Shown piece after piece: positions 50,783 through 59,711 of a stretch of 64,000 nucleotides of DNA (positions are counted from its first letter, which is position 1; every line of letters starts with the position of its first letter). This stretch comes from Parahaliea mediterranea (lineage in GTDB: Bacteria > Pseudomonadota > Gammaproteobacteria > Pseudomonadales > Halieaceae): contig NZ_JAFKCZ010000007.1 in the NCBI RefSeq assembly GCF_017255185.1, forward strand, positions 1-64,000. The letters run 5' to 3'. Below the pieces are notes generated by a model. The model was not told the origin of the DNA, ran no database searches, and was given only the letters and a program-made list of their open reading frames with translations. The position numbers and the translations under genes were made by a program.

Positions 50783-52243
50783 ATGAACGCACCGGAATCC
50801 CCCGCCCCGCACAGCGATATCGAGTCCAACATGAACGCGGTTCTCGAGGCCCAGCGGGCGGACTACCTGGCGGAGGGCGCGGTCACCGCCGCGGCCCGCA
50901 TCGACCGGCTCGAGCGGGGCATCGACGTGCTGTTCCGCAACCAGGACCGGATCGCCGAGGCCCTGAACAGCGACTTCAGCTGCCGTCCCCGGGAGGTCAG
51001 CCTGCTGACCGACGTGGCGGCCTCGATCACGCCGCTGAAACACGCCAAAAAACACCTGCGCCGGTGGATGAAGGGCGAGCGCCGACCCACCATGTTCCCG
51101 CTCAACCTGTTGGGTGCGCGCTCGCGCATCGAGTACCAGCCCCTGGGCGTGGTGGGCGTGATTTCGCCCTGGAACTTCCCGGTCAACCTCACCTTCGGCC
51201 CGCTGGCGGGCATCCTGGCGGCGGGCAACCGCGCCATGATCAAACCCTCGGAGTTTACACCCGCCACCTCGGAACTGATGGCCGAAATGGTCGCCGAGGC
51301 CTGGGACGAGAAGGAAGTGGCGGTGTTCACCGGCGGCCCCGAGGTCGGCGTGGCCTTTTCCGGGCTGGCCTTCGACCACCTGCTGTTCACCGGCGCCACC
51401 TCCGTGGCCCGCCATATCATGACCGCCGCCGCCCGCAACCTGGTCCCGGTCACCCTGGAGCTCGGGGGCAAGTCGCCGGTGATCATCTCCCGCAGCGCCG
51501 ACCTGGATAAGAGCCTCACCCGCATCATGCTGGGCAAGACCCTGAACGCCGGCCAGATCTGCCTGGCGCCGGACTACCTGATGGTGCCGGAAGAAAAACT
51601 GCACGAGGTCATCGAGGCCGCCCAGAAAGCGGTGCGCGCGATGTACCCGACCCTGCTGGACAATCCGCAGTACACCTCGGTGGTGAACGAGCGCCACTAT
51701 GAGCGTCTCAGCGGCTACCTGGCGGAAGCCCGCGAGCGGGGCACCCAGGTCATTGCCATCAATCCCGCCGACGAGGATTTCAGCCAGCAGAGCGCCACCC
51801 GCAAAATCGCCCCGACCCTGGTGCCGGAACCGGCCGAGGACCTGAAGGTGATGCAGGAGGAGATTTTCGGGCCGCTGTTGCCGATCCGCACCTACCGCGA
51901 CTTCGAGGAAACCATCGCCTACGTGAACGCCAACCCGCGCCCGCTGGCCGCCTACTATTTCGGCGAGGACAAGGCGGAGGAAGAGGCGGTGCTGACCCGC
52001 ACCACCTCCGGCGGCGCCTGCATCAACGATGTACTGATGCATGTGATGCAGGAGGAACTGCCCTTCGGCGGCGTGGGCCCCAGCGGCATGGGCGCCTACC
52101 ACGGCCACCAGGGTTTCAAGACCTTCAGCCACGCCAAGTCGATCTTCCGCCAGGCCAACGCCAATATCGCCAAACTGGGTGGCATGCTGCCACCCTACGG
52201 GCCGGCGACCGAGAAGACCATCAAGATGCAGGTCAAGAAATAG
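50783..52243 (+). CDS. calB: Aldehyde dehydrogenase, coniferyl-aldehyde-dehydrogenase type
   Basis: A 486-residue NAD(P)-dependent enzyme. Asn131 (SPWNFP), Glu226 (LELGGKSP) and the nucleophile Cys260 (NAGQICLAPDY) are intact. The C-terminal GGACINDVLMHVMQEELPFGG (about 410-429) and HGHQGFKTFSHAKS place it in the coniferyl aldehyde dehydrogenase/AldH group. These enzymes accept long-chain and aromatic aldehydes, so substrate is not certain. ATG 50783 follows GAGGAAGCGCC. Confidence 0.85.
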   Translation: MNAPESPAPHSDIESNMNAVLEAQRADYLAEGAVTAAARIDRLERGIDVLFRNQDRIAEALNSDFSCRPREVSLLTDVAASITPLKHAKKHLRRWMKGERRPTMFPLNLLGARSRIEYQPLGVVGVISPWNFPVNLTFGPLAGILAAGNRAMIKPSEFTPATSELMAEMVAEAWDEKEVAVFTGGPEVGVAFSGLAFDHLLFTGATSVARHIMTAAARNLVPVTLELGGKSPVIISRSADLDKSLTRIMLGKTLNAGQICLAPDYLMVPEEKLHEVIEAAQKAVRAMYPTLLDNPQYTSVVNERHYERLSGYLAEARERGTQVIAINPADEDFSQQSATRKIAPTLVPEPAEDLKVMQEEIFGPLLPIRTYRDFEETIAYVNANPRPLAAYYFGEDKAEEEAVLTRTTSGGACINDVLMHVMQEELPFGGVGPSGMGAYHGHQGFKTFSHAKSIFRQANANIAKLGGMLPPYGPATEKTIKMQVKK

Positions 52244-52267
52244 TCACCAAGCCGCCCGGCGGGCGCC

Positions 52268-52465
52268 TCAGCGGATGCGCCCGCCGATCGAGATACTGGT
52301 GCCGATACCGCCGCCCCAGCCGCCGTGCCCCCAGGAGCTGTAACCGGTGGATACGCCGATACTCCCGTAGACATGGGGGTCGTTACAGCCCGCCAGCGAC
52401 AACACCAGACCGGCCAGCGCCGCGGCACGCACAACTTTCCAGGCTTTGATCATCGTTCGCTTCAT
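52268..52465 (-). CDS. Small Gly-rich lipoprotein
   Basis: A 65-residue lipoprotein. A lysine/arginine-rich start leads to a hydrophobic stretch and lipobox LAGC (Cys about residue 27). The mature 38 residues are rich in Gly, Ser and His (HVYGSIGVS, GHGGWGGGIGTSISIGG). Family unknown. ATG overlaps the stop of the VOC gene (ATGA at 52462-52465), so the two are co-translated. Confidence 0.75.
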   Translation of the reverse strand: MKRTMIKAWKVVRAAALAGLVLSLAGCNDPHVYGSIGVSTGYSSWGHGGWGGGIGTSISIGGRIR

Positions 52466-53376
52466 GGCCCCGCCTCCGCCAGCGTTTGGCTATCGCTCCA
52501 GGTCTGCAGGGCGATGCCCGCGCCCGAGGGCCCCGCGATCAACGCCACCCGGCCACCCGCCGGGCGATCGGTGGCGGGCACCAGGACCCGGCCGCCAAGG
52601 GCTTCCACCCGCGACAGGATATCGTCCAGCTGGCCCGCGTCAGCCACCCGCAGGTAACTCACCCAGGTAGGCGGTATGTCCACCCGGGGACGCTCCCGCA
52701 AACCGGCGCGCGGGCGGCCACCAGTACTCAGTATATGGTAATCGAGCTGCTGCCCGCCGCTGCCCAGCTGGCGCTCCTGCGTGGTATAGCCCACCGCGGC
52801 GCGATAGAAGTCCCGCGCCGCGGCCGGGTTCGCTGACCACAGCTCGTCCCACAGGAAATCGCCAGTCGTGGTCGCCTCGCCCGGGTCCGGCGGATCCCCG
52901 TCCCGGGTCTGCAGCAGGGCCATCACCGCGCCCTGGTTGTCGGCGACCACCGCGATATCGCCGCGCTCGCCCAGCGAGGTGGGCGCGGTGATCACCGCGC
53001 CACCGGCGGCGGCCACCGCCGCCACGGCGCGCTCGACGTCGGCGACCGAGATCACCACCACCCACTGGGAGACATCGGCCGTGGTGGGCAGGCGGTTCTG
53101 GTCCACCATGCCGCCGATGGCGCGGCCGCGGTGGCGTATCAGGGTGTAATTGGTATTGCCCAGCGGCAATTCCTCGAACTCCCAGCCCAGCAACTCGCCG
53201 TAGAATGCCCGGGTTTGTTCCGGCGTGTCGGTCAACAGGTCGTGCCAGACAACCTTGCCCGGCAGGTGGCGGCCATCGCCGTCTTGCGCCACCCCCGGCA
53301 AGCTGAATTGAATCGCGGCGCAACTGGCCAGCAGCGCCGCGGCCAAGCCGGCCGCTATCCACCGTACTGTGGTCAT
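52462..53376 (-). CDS. Exported VOC (glyoxalase/bleomycin-resistance-like) protein
   Basis: A 304-residue protein with an N-terminal lipoprotein-like signal (LLASCAA, Cys about residue 19) and two VOC domains (about 40-160 and 175-300). The domains start with GKVVWHDLLTDTPEQTRAFYGELLGW (quoted in part as VVWHDLLTDTPEQTRAFYG) and GDFLWDELWSANPAAARDFY. Cytoplasmic VOC proteins are common but a lipid-anchored one is less so. Metal-ligand residues are only partly kept. ATG 53376 has GGAG 10 bases ahead; TTG 53385 is too close. Confidence 0.82.
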   Translation of the reverse strand: MTTVRWIAAGLAAALLASCAAIQFSLPGVAQDGDGRHLPGKVVWHDLLTDTPEQTRAFYGELLGWEFEELPLGNTNYTLIRHRGRAIGGMVDQNRLPTTADVSQWVVVISVADVERAVAAVAAAGGAVITAPTSLGERGDIAVVADNQGAVMALLQTRDGDPPDPGEATTTGDFLWDELWSANPAAARDFYRAAVGYTTQERQLGSGGQQLDYHILSTGGRPRAGLRERPRVDIPPTWVSYLRVADAGQLDDILSRVEALGGRVLVPATDRPAGGRVALIAGPSGAGIALQTWSDSQTLAEAGP

Positions 53377-53500
53377 GTCACTCAAACTCCCTGCAAAACA
53401 GCTCTAGGCTAGCATAGTGCATTTCGACCGCCGCGGCCGGGTGGCCGAATCGGCAATCCGGTGCAATACTGTAACAAAACCACCCAGGAGAAAGCCTCCC

Positions 53501-53767
53501 ATGCGAATCCTGTTGGGCGCACTGGCCACCATCACGCTTCTCACAGCCTGCAGCAACGAGCCGGGGAGCCAGGCCTGGTGCGAACAGAAGAAAGCCCAAT
53601 CCAAAAGTGAATGGACCGGAGACGACGCCATGACCTTCGCCCGGCACTGCGTGTTCGACGGCAGCAGCGTCGGCTCCGAGGAGTGGTGCGCGTCCCTTGA
53701 CGAGAAAGACAAGGGCGACTGGAGCGCCAACGAGGCCGCCGACTACGCCAAATACTGCGTATTCTGA
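53501..53767 (+). CDS. DUF3012 family lipoprotein with duplicated motif
   Basis: An 88-residue lipoprotein, lipobox LTAC (Cys about residue 17). The DUF3012 motif pattern WCE..K.K..W..ddA..fA..CVF is present twice: AWCEQKKAQSKSEWTGDDAM (about 25-44) then HCVF, and EWCASLDEKDKGDWSANEAA (about 61-80) then YCVF. Most members I know have a single copy, so this looks like an internal duplication. ATG 53501 follows CCAGGAGAAAGCC. Function unknown; four Cys per mature protein could form disulphides. Confidence 0.88.
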   Translation: MRILLGALATITLLTACSNEPGSQAWCEQKKAQSKSEWTGDDAMTFARHCVFDGSSVGSEEWCASLDEKDKGDWSANEAADYAKYCVF

Positions 53768-53871
53768 TCCAGCCCCGCCGCCGATTGGTTTTTACATACC
53801 CCCCGGCCTACACTGAAACCGACCACAATCCGGGCGTCACAACGCAGGCGCCCGCCAACCGGGAGTGCCCC

Positions 53872-54681
53872 ATGCGCAACTTGTTCAAAATCCTCGGCTT
53901 CACCGCCCTGACCCTGCTCGCCAGCGCCCTGTCCCCGGCAGCCAGCGCGGGCGATACGCTGCAGCGAGTGATCGACTTCAAAACCCTGAAGGTGGGCATG
54001 ACCGCGGACCAACCGCCGATGAACATGGTCAATCGCGAAAAGGCTTTGATGGGTTTCGACGTCGACCTGGCGAAAGCCCTGGCCAACGCCATGCGGGTCA
54101 AGCTGGAAATCAAGGTCATGCCCTTCGCGGAACTGATGACGGCACTGGAGGACGAGCGTATCGACATGGTGGTTTCGAACATGGCCATCACCCCCGAGCG
54201 CAGCGAACAGGCCACTTTCATCGGACCCTATATGATGTCCGGAAAATCGATCCTGGCCCGGGATTCCGTGTTGGCCCGGATATCCAACGGCGAACAGTTC
54301 AACCGCGAGGAACTGACACTGGCGGCCCTGAAAAACTCCACCAGCGCGGGCTTCGTGCGCGAGGCAGCGCCGGAAGCGCGGCTGATCGAGGTGGCCCACT
54401 ACGACGAGGCGGTGCGCATGGTGATGGACGGCGATGCCGATGGCATGGTCGCGGACATGCCGGTGTGCCTGCTCTCCGTCCTGCGCTTCCCCGACGCCGG
54501 CCTGGTGACCCTGGAACGCCCATTGACCGTGGAACCCATCGGCATCGCCGTGGCCAAGGGCGATCCCGAGTTTCACAACCTGGTGGACAATTATCTCGAG
54601 GCCTACACCAAGATCGGGCTGTTGGCGCAGCTGCGCAAGAAATGGATGGAAGACAACGCCTGGCTGGCGGCGCTGCCCTGA
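53872..54681 (+). CDS. Family 3 extracellular solute-binding protein (amino-acid type)
   Basis: A 269-residue periplasmic protein with a signal peptide to about residue 26 (SAG). The SBP_bac_3 fold is shown by LKVGMTADQPPMNM (about 39-52), GFDVDLAKALANAM and DMVVSNMAITPERSE (about 98-112). Such proteins feed ABC amino-acid importers, but no permease or ATPase lies nearby, so it is either an orphan serving a distant transporter or part of a signalling protein set. ATG 53872 follows CGGGAGTGCCCC. Confidence 0.88.
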   Translation: MRNLFKILGFTALTLLASALSPAASAGDTLQRVIDFKTLKVGMTADQPPMNMVNREKALMGFDVDLAKALANAMRVKLEIKVMPFAELMTALEDERIDMVVSNMAITPERSEQATFIGPYMMSGKSILARDSVLARISNGEQFNREELTLAALKNSTSAGFVREAAPEARLIEVAHYDEAVRMVMDGDADGMVADMPVCLLSVLRFPDAGLVTLERPLTVEPIGIAVAKGDPEFHNLVDNYLEAYTKIGLLAQLRKKWMEDNAWLAALP

Positions 54682-54690
54682 GCGCGCGCG

Positions 54691-55767
54691 GTGTTGACGA
54701 CGGGCAGGGGGCTGTCCGGCCTGTTGCGGCCGGTTATTTTGCTGTCCATCCTCTGCGGGGCCGCGACCTTGGCCGCGGCTGAGCCGGACGCGCCGCTGGT
54801 CATCGCCCACCGGGGTGCCAGCGGCTACCTGCCGGAGCACACCCTGGCCGCCAAGGCCATGGCCCACGCCATGGGCGCGGACTACATCGAGCAGGACGTG
54901 GTGTTGAGCGCCGATGGCGTGCCCATCGTGCTACATGACATCCACCTCGACACCACCACCGACGTGGCGCGGCGCTTCCCCGGCCGCGCCCGGGACGACG
55001 GCCGCTACTACGCCATCGACTTCAGGCTCGACGAAATCCGCCAGCTGCGGGTGCACGAGCGCAGCCAGCGCAACGCGGCGGGCGAGGAAGAGGCGGTATT
55101 CCCCGGCCGCTTCCCGCTGATCCCGCTGGATCTGTCGGTCCCCACCCTGGCCGAGGAAATCGACCTTATCGCCGGGCTGGACCGCAGCCGCGGCACCCGC
55201 ACCGGGCTGTACATCGAGTTCAAGGCCCCGCGCTTCCACCGCGCGGCGGGCTGGGACATCACCCACCAGGTACTGGCGGTACTGGCGGCCAAGGGCTACG
55301 CGGACCGGCCCGAACAGGTGTACCTGCAGTGCTTCGACGACGCCACCCTGCGCCAGCTCAAGGAGGAGGGAAAAACCCCGCTGCCGCTGATTCAACTGAT
55401 CGGCGAAAACGATTGGGGCGAAGACAGCGCGGTGGACTACGACGCGATGCGCAGCCCCGAGGGATTGCGGGACGTGGCCACCTACGCCGATGGCATCGGA
55501 CCCTGGCTGATGCACATCTACCGGGGTCGCGACGCGCGGGGCCAGGCCGTCGTTACCGATCTCGTCGATCGCGCCCACGCCCTGGGCCTGGCGGTGCACC
55601 CCTACACTTTTCGCCGCGACCAGCTGCCCACCGGAATCGCGGACTTCGACGAGCTGCTGGCACTGTTCATCGATACCGTGGGGGTGGACGGCCTGTTCAC
55701 CGACTTTCCCGATCTCGCCCGCGACGCGATAGCACGGAGGGCCGCGCGGCAGCCCGATGGCGACTGA
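54691..55767 (+). CDS. glpQ: Periplasmic glycerophosphodiester phosphodiesterase
   Basis: A 358-residue exported enzyme that cleaves glycerophosphodiesters to glycerol 3-phosphate and an alcohol. Signal-like N-terminus (about 1-30). Catalytic region AHRGASGYLPEHT (about 40-52) with the invariant His and Arg-Gly, then IEQDVVLSADGVPIVLHD (about 68-85) with the metal-binding Glu and Asp and second His. Length equals E. coli GlpQ. The start is GTG 54691 or TTG 54694. It lies 9 bp after the solute-binding gene; co-transcription is likely. Confidence 0.9.
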   Translation: MLTTGRGLSGLLRPVILLSILCGAATLAAAEPDAPLVIAHRGASGYLPEHTLAAKAMAHAMGADYIEQDVVLSADGVPIVLHDIHLDTTTDVARRFPGRARDDGRYYAIDFRLDEIRQLRVHERSQRNAAGEEEAVFPGRFPLIPLDLSVPTLAEEIDLIAGLDRSRGTRTGLYIEFKAPRFHRAAGWDITHQVLAVLAAKGYADRPEQVYLQCFDDATLRQLKEEGKTPLPLIQLIGENDWGEDSAVDYDAMRSPEGLRDVATYADGIGPWLMHIYRGRDARGQAVVTDLVDRAHALGLAVHPYTFRRDQLPTGIADFDELLALFIDTVGVDGLFTDFPDLARDAIARRAARQPDGD

Positions 55768-55921
55768 GCGCCGGTGACGGCGGCCCACGGGTAGCAGTCC
55801 GCGACCGAACAGGGCATTATCCTATCGGATACAATATGCCGCCGGCCGAATACGAGCACCGACAACGACAGGCGCTCCGGCCCCCGCGAAAAACACCGCC
55901 CCCCATGAAAAGGACTGGAGA

Positions 55922-57370
55922 GTGACACCCAAGGTAAACCGCCGCACGAAGATCGTGGCGACCATCGGTCCCGGCAGCGAGTCCGAGGCCATGCTGGGCA
56001 AATTGATAGCCGCCGGCGTCAACGTCTTTCGACTCAATTTCAGCCACGGCTCGGCGCAGCACCACGCCACGGTCGCCCGGCGTATCCGCAAGCAGGCCGC
56101 CGAGGCCGGCCGCTACGTGGGCATCCTGGCCGACCTGCAGGGCCCGAAAATCCGCATCAGCAGCTTCCGCGACGGCGCGGTGGAGCTCGCCGCGGGCGAC
56201 CGCTTTCGCCTGGACCTGTCGGTCGGCGAGGGCGAAGGCACCGCCACCGCGGTGGGGCTTGACTATCGCGACCTCTGCGACCACGTGAGCCGTGGCGACA
56301 CCCTGTTGCTCGACGACGGCCGCCTGCGCCTGCGGGTGGACGACGTGGAAACCAGCGCGGTGGACTGCACGGTACTGCAGGGGGGCAAGCTCGGCTCGCG
56401 CAAGGGCATCAACCGCCTGGGGGGCGGGCTGGCCGCGCCGGCCCTGACCACCAAAGACATCGCCGACATCGACAGCCTGGCCGGCGTGAAGCCGGACTTC
56501 GTCGCGGTGTCCTTCGTGTCCAGCGCCGAGGATATCCACCAGACCCGCGAATTGCTGGGCAATCACGGCCTGTCGCCGGCCATCATCGCCAAGATCGAGC
56601 GCGCCGAGGTGGTCGCCGACACCGACACCCTCGACCGCATCCTGGAAGCCAGCTTCGGCGTCATGGTGGCCCGGGGCGACCTCGGGGTCGAAGTGGGCGA
56701 CGCGCAGCTGATCGGTATCCAGAAAGACCTGATTTCCCGGGCCCGCAAGCGCGACCGGGTGGTGATCACCGCCACCCAGATGATGGAGTCGATGATCAAC
56801 AATCCCCTGCCCACCCGGGCGGAAGTCTTCGACGTGGCCAACGCCGTGCTGGACGGCACCGACGCCGTGATGCTGTCGGCGGAGACCGCGGTGGGCGGGT
56901 TCCCCGAGGAGGTGGTGCAGGCGATGTCCGAGGCGGCGCTGGGCGCCGAGCGCCACCCGGTGGCCCGCACCTCGCGCTACCGCCTGGACAAGCAATTCTC
57001 CAGCGCCCAGGAAACCATTGCCATGTCGGCGATCTACGCCGCCAACCACTACCCCAATGTGCGCGGCATCGCCTGCCTCACCGAATCCGGCACCACGCCG
57101 CTGCTGATGTCGCGACTGAGTTCCGGCCTGCCGATTTTCGGCCTGAGCAACCAGAGCGGGACCCTGCAAAAGCTCTGCCTGTGCCGCGGGGTTATCCCGC
57201 TGTACTTCGACGCCGACGTGTTCGACCAGGCCGACATCGACGCCCGCGCCATCGAGTTCCTGATGGACGGGGGCTACCTGCAGAAGGGCGACTCTATCCT
57301 GCTGACACGGGGCGAGGTCATGGGTCGCCCGGGCTCCACCAATATCATGAAGATTCTGCCGGTATCATGA
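55922..57370 (+). CDS. pyk: Pyruvate kinase
   Basis: A 482-residue glycolytic enzyme. RTKIVATIGPGSES (about 6-19), NVFRLNFSHGS (about 37-47), IIAKIERAE (about 220-228), the Mg-binding VMVARGDLGVEVGD (about 246-259) and VVITATQMMESMI (about 278-290) are all intact. The C-terminal domain gives the usual length. GTG 55922 start with GGACTGGAGA upstream. The ATG of glk overlaps its stop (ATGA at 57367-57370), so the two glucose-handling steps are translated together. Confidence 0.95.
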   Translation: MTPKVNRRTKIVATIGPGSESEAMLGKLIAAGVNVFRLNFSHGSAQHHATVARRIRKQAAEAGRYVGILADLQGPKIRISSFRDGAVELAAGDRFRLDLSVGEGEGTATAVGLDYRDLCDHVSRGDTLLLDDGRLRLRVDDVETSAVDCTVLQGGKLGSRKGINRLGGGLAAPALTTKDIADIDSLAGVKPDFVAVSFVSSAEDIHQTRELLGNHGLSPAIIAKIERAEVVADTDTLDRILEASFGVMVARGDLGVEVGDAQLIGIQKDLISRARKRDRVVITATQMMESMINNPLPTRAEVFDVANAVLDGTDAVMLSAETAVGGFPEEVVQAMSEAALGAERHPVARTSRYRLDKQFSSAQETIAMSAIYAANHYPNVRGIACLTESGTTPLLMSRLSSGLPIFGLSNQSGTLQKLCLCRGVIPLYFDADVFDQADIDARAIEFLMDGGYLQKGDSILLTRGEVMGRPGSTNIMKILPVS

Positions 57371-58332
57371 ACAGCAAACTCTCCCTCGCCACCCGACTGG
57401 TGGCGGATGTCGGCGGCACCAATACCCGCCTGGCCCTGTACGACGCCAGGCGCGACGAGTTCCGTGCCCTGGCGACCTATATCAACCGCGAGTATTCCGG
57501 TATCGAGGGCGTGATCACCGACTGGCTGTCGCACCTGGACGAAGCGCCGCCGCAAAGCAGCTGCATTGCCATCGCCGCGCCACCCGGCGACGACCGCGTG
57601 TCCATGAGCAACCTCGACTGGTCCTTTTCCTGCCGCGACCTGGCCCGGCGCTTCCATATGCAGCGGGTGGACTGGATCAACGACTTCACCGGCAATGCCT
57701 ACGCCCTGCCCTACCTGCGGGCCGCGGACCGGGAGGAGCTGCGCGCCGGCGATCCCGGGGTCAGCCGCCGACTGGCGGTGGTCGGGCCGGGCACCGGACT
57801 GGGCGGGGCCACGGTGGAAGAAACACGCGGGGGCCATCTCGCCTGCGCCTGCGAACCCGGCCACATGGGCTTGTCGCCGGCGGACGAGGAAGAGCTGGAC
57901 CTGTTCCGCCTGCTGTTGCCGCGACACGGCAATATCTACAGCGAGCTGCTGGTCTCGGGGCCCGGGCTGCAACGCCTCTATGAAGCCCTCGCCGAACTGC
58001 GCGGGCAAGCGGTGGTGGCGCGCTCCCCGGCGGAGATTTCCAGTCGCGCGCTGGCGGGTTCGGACCCCCTGTGCGCGGCCGCGCTGGAGCGCTTCTGTGC
58101 CATGCTGGGTTCCGCCTGCGGCGATTTCATCCTCGCCACCGGCAGCTACGGGGGCCTCTACCTGGCCGGCGGCATCGTGCCGCGGATGATTCCCTTCCTT
58201 CGCGACAGCGCCTTCCTCGAGCGCATGGCCGCCAAGGGCGCGATGCGCGACCACCTGTCGGCGGTGCCGGTATACGTCATCACCAACGCCCACCCCGGCC
58301 TGGTCGGCGCCGCCCACGCCCCCCTGCGCTAG
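57367..58332 (+). CDS. glk: Glucokinase
   Basis: A 321-residue enzyme phosphorylating glucose, same length as E. coli Glk. N-terminal phosphate-binding LVADVGGTNTRLAL (about 10-23), the catalytic-Asp region DWINDFTGNAY (about 98-108), VGPGTGLGGA (about 137-146) and GLYLAGGIVPRM (about 262-273) are present. It belongs to the bacterial Glk family, not to ROK. Its stop shares CTAG (58329-58332) with the convergent histidine kinase gene. Confidence 0.94.
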   Translation: MNSKLSLATRLVADVGGTNTRLALYDARRDEFRALATYINREYSGIEGVITDWLSHLDEAPPQSSCIAIAAPPGDDRVSMSNLDWSFSCRDLARRFHMQRVDWINDFTGNAYALPYLRAADREELRAGDPGVSRRLAVVGPGTGLGGATVEETRGGHLACACEPGHMGLSPADEEELDLFRLLLPRHGNIYSELLVSGPGLQRLYEALAELRGQAVVARSPAEISSRALAGSDPLCAAALERFCAMLGSACGDFILATGSYGGLYLAGGIVPRMIPFLRDSAFLERMAAKGAMRDHLSAVPVYVITNAHPGLVGAAHAPLR

Positions 58333-59711
58333 AGGGCCATACGCAGAGTAGCGACAAAGCCCCTGCCCCCCGCGCCGGGCCCCACCCGGAACCGCGCTCC
58401 GTGCAGATCGGCCACCCGCGCCGCGATCGACAGACCCAGGCCGGCACCCAGGCCCCGGCTGCCGGGAACCCGGTAGAAACGCCGGGTAAGGCGCTGGAAT
58501 TCATCGGCGGCCAGCGGTTCGCAGTCGTTACTGACTGACAGGGTGACCGCGCCCGCCTCGCGCACCAGTGTCACCTCCACTTCGCTGCCGTCAGTGGCGT
58601 AGCGCAGGGCGTTCACCAGCACATTGCGCAGCAGGATGGCCAGCGCTTCCTCATTGCCGCCGACAGTGGCGGCATCCACCCGCTCCAGGCGCAGGGCGAG
58701 ACCCCGCTCCGCCGCCAGGTGGGCGGTTTCGGCCACCACCTCGCGCAGCAGGCGCGCCATCGCCACCGGCGCGTCCGGCAGCGGCGACGCCGGATCCAGG
58801 CGGGCCAGGGTGAGCAACTGCTCCACCGTGTGGTGCGCCCGGTCCACTCGGGCGGCGATTCGCTCCAACATGGGCCGCGCTTGCGCATCCGTCAGCAGGC
58901 GCTGGCACAACTGCACCTCGGTCTTGATCGCGGCCAGCGGCGTGGTCAACTCGTGGGCCGCGTTGGCGGTGAAACGCTGCTCCGATTCCAGGGCCGCCGC
59001 CAGCCGTTCCAGCAGATCGTTGAGGGCCGCCACCACCGGGTCCAGCTCCGCCGGCACCGACGCCGGCCGCAAGGGATCGAGCGCGCGGGGGTTGCGGCGG
59101 CTGATCTGGTCGGCGAGGGCTTTGAGCGGACCGAGGCCCCGTTCCACGCCAAAATACAACACCACCAGGGTCAGGGGCAGGACAAACAGCAGCGGGAACA
59201 GCACCCGCGACAGACTGCCCCACAGCGACCAGCGGGCCTGGTCCAGGTCGATGCCCACCACGATCCACAGACCCGAGGGGTCGGCTTCCCGGGCCAGCAG
59301 GCGCCACCGGCTGCGCCCCTCGCGCTGGCGGAAGGAGAAGCCCGCCGTCTCGGGGCGCGCGAAGCGCGGCGAGTCCCGCAGCACCGCCAGCAATTGCCCC
59401 CCCCACCAGATATTGAGCGCCGGCGAGACGCCGGTGGCGGCGGCGTTTTCCACGATCAGGGGGTGCTCGAAACGCTCCTCCAGCACGCCGGTTAGCAAGG
59501 GCTCACTAACTGGCACACCGGCCTCCAGCTGGCGCTCGTAGACCTGGGTGATGTAATTGACCAGGTCGGCGTACTGCTCGAGCTGACGATCCACCTGGGC
59601 CAGGAGCACCCGGCTGGCGTAGAAGGCGGTCACCGCCGCGGAACCTATCCAGGACACCAGGATCAGCCCCAGCAAAATCCACAACAGGCGGCGCTTGAGC
59701 GAGCGGCTCAC
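58329..59711 (-). CDS. Sensor histidine kinase, QseC/TctE type
   Basis: A 460-residue membrane kinase. TM1 about residues 9-31, periplasmic sensor about 35-165, TM2 about 168-190, HAMP-like linker, H-box AAHELTTPLAA with the phosphoacceptor His253, N-box about LLRNVLVNALRYATD (about 360-374) and G-boxes to the end. The GTG start overlaps the response-regulator stop (GTGA). The periplasmic ligand is unknown. It sits beside glk but on the other strand, so a link to glucose is not implied. Confidence 0.92.
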   Translation of the reverse strand: MSRSLKRRLLWILLGLILVSWIGSAAVTAFYASRVLLAQVDRQLEQYADLVNYITQVYERQLEAGVPVSEPLLTGVLEERFEHPLIVENAAATGVSPALNIWWGGQLLAVLRDSPRFARPETAGFSFRQREGRSRWRLLAREADPSGLWIVVGIDLDQARWSLWGSLSRVLFPLLFVLPLTLVVLYFGVERGLGPLKALADQISRRNPRALDPLRPASVPAELDPVVAALNDLLERLAAALESEQRFTANAAHELTTPLAAIKTEVQLCQRLLTDAQARPMLERIAARVDRAHHTVEQLLTLARLDPASPLPDAPVAMARLLREVVAETAHLAAERGLALRLERVDAATVGGNEEALAILLRNVLVNALRYATDGSEVEVTLVREAGAVTLSVSNDCEPLAADEFQRLTRRFYRVPGSRGLGAGLGLSIAARVADLHGARFRVGPGAGGRGFVATLRMAL

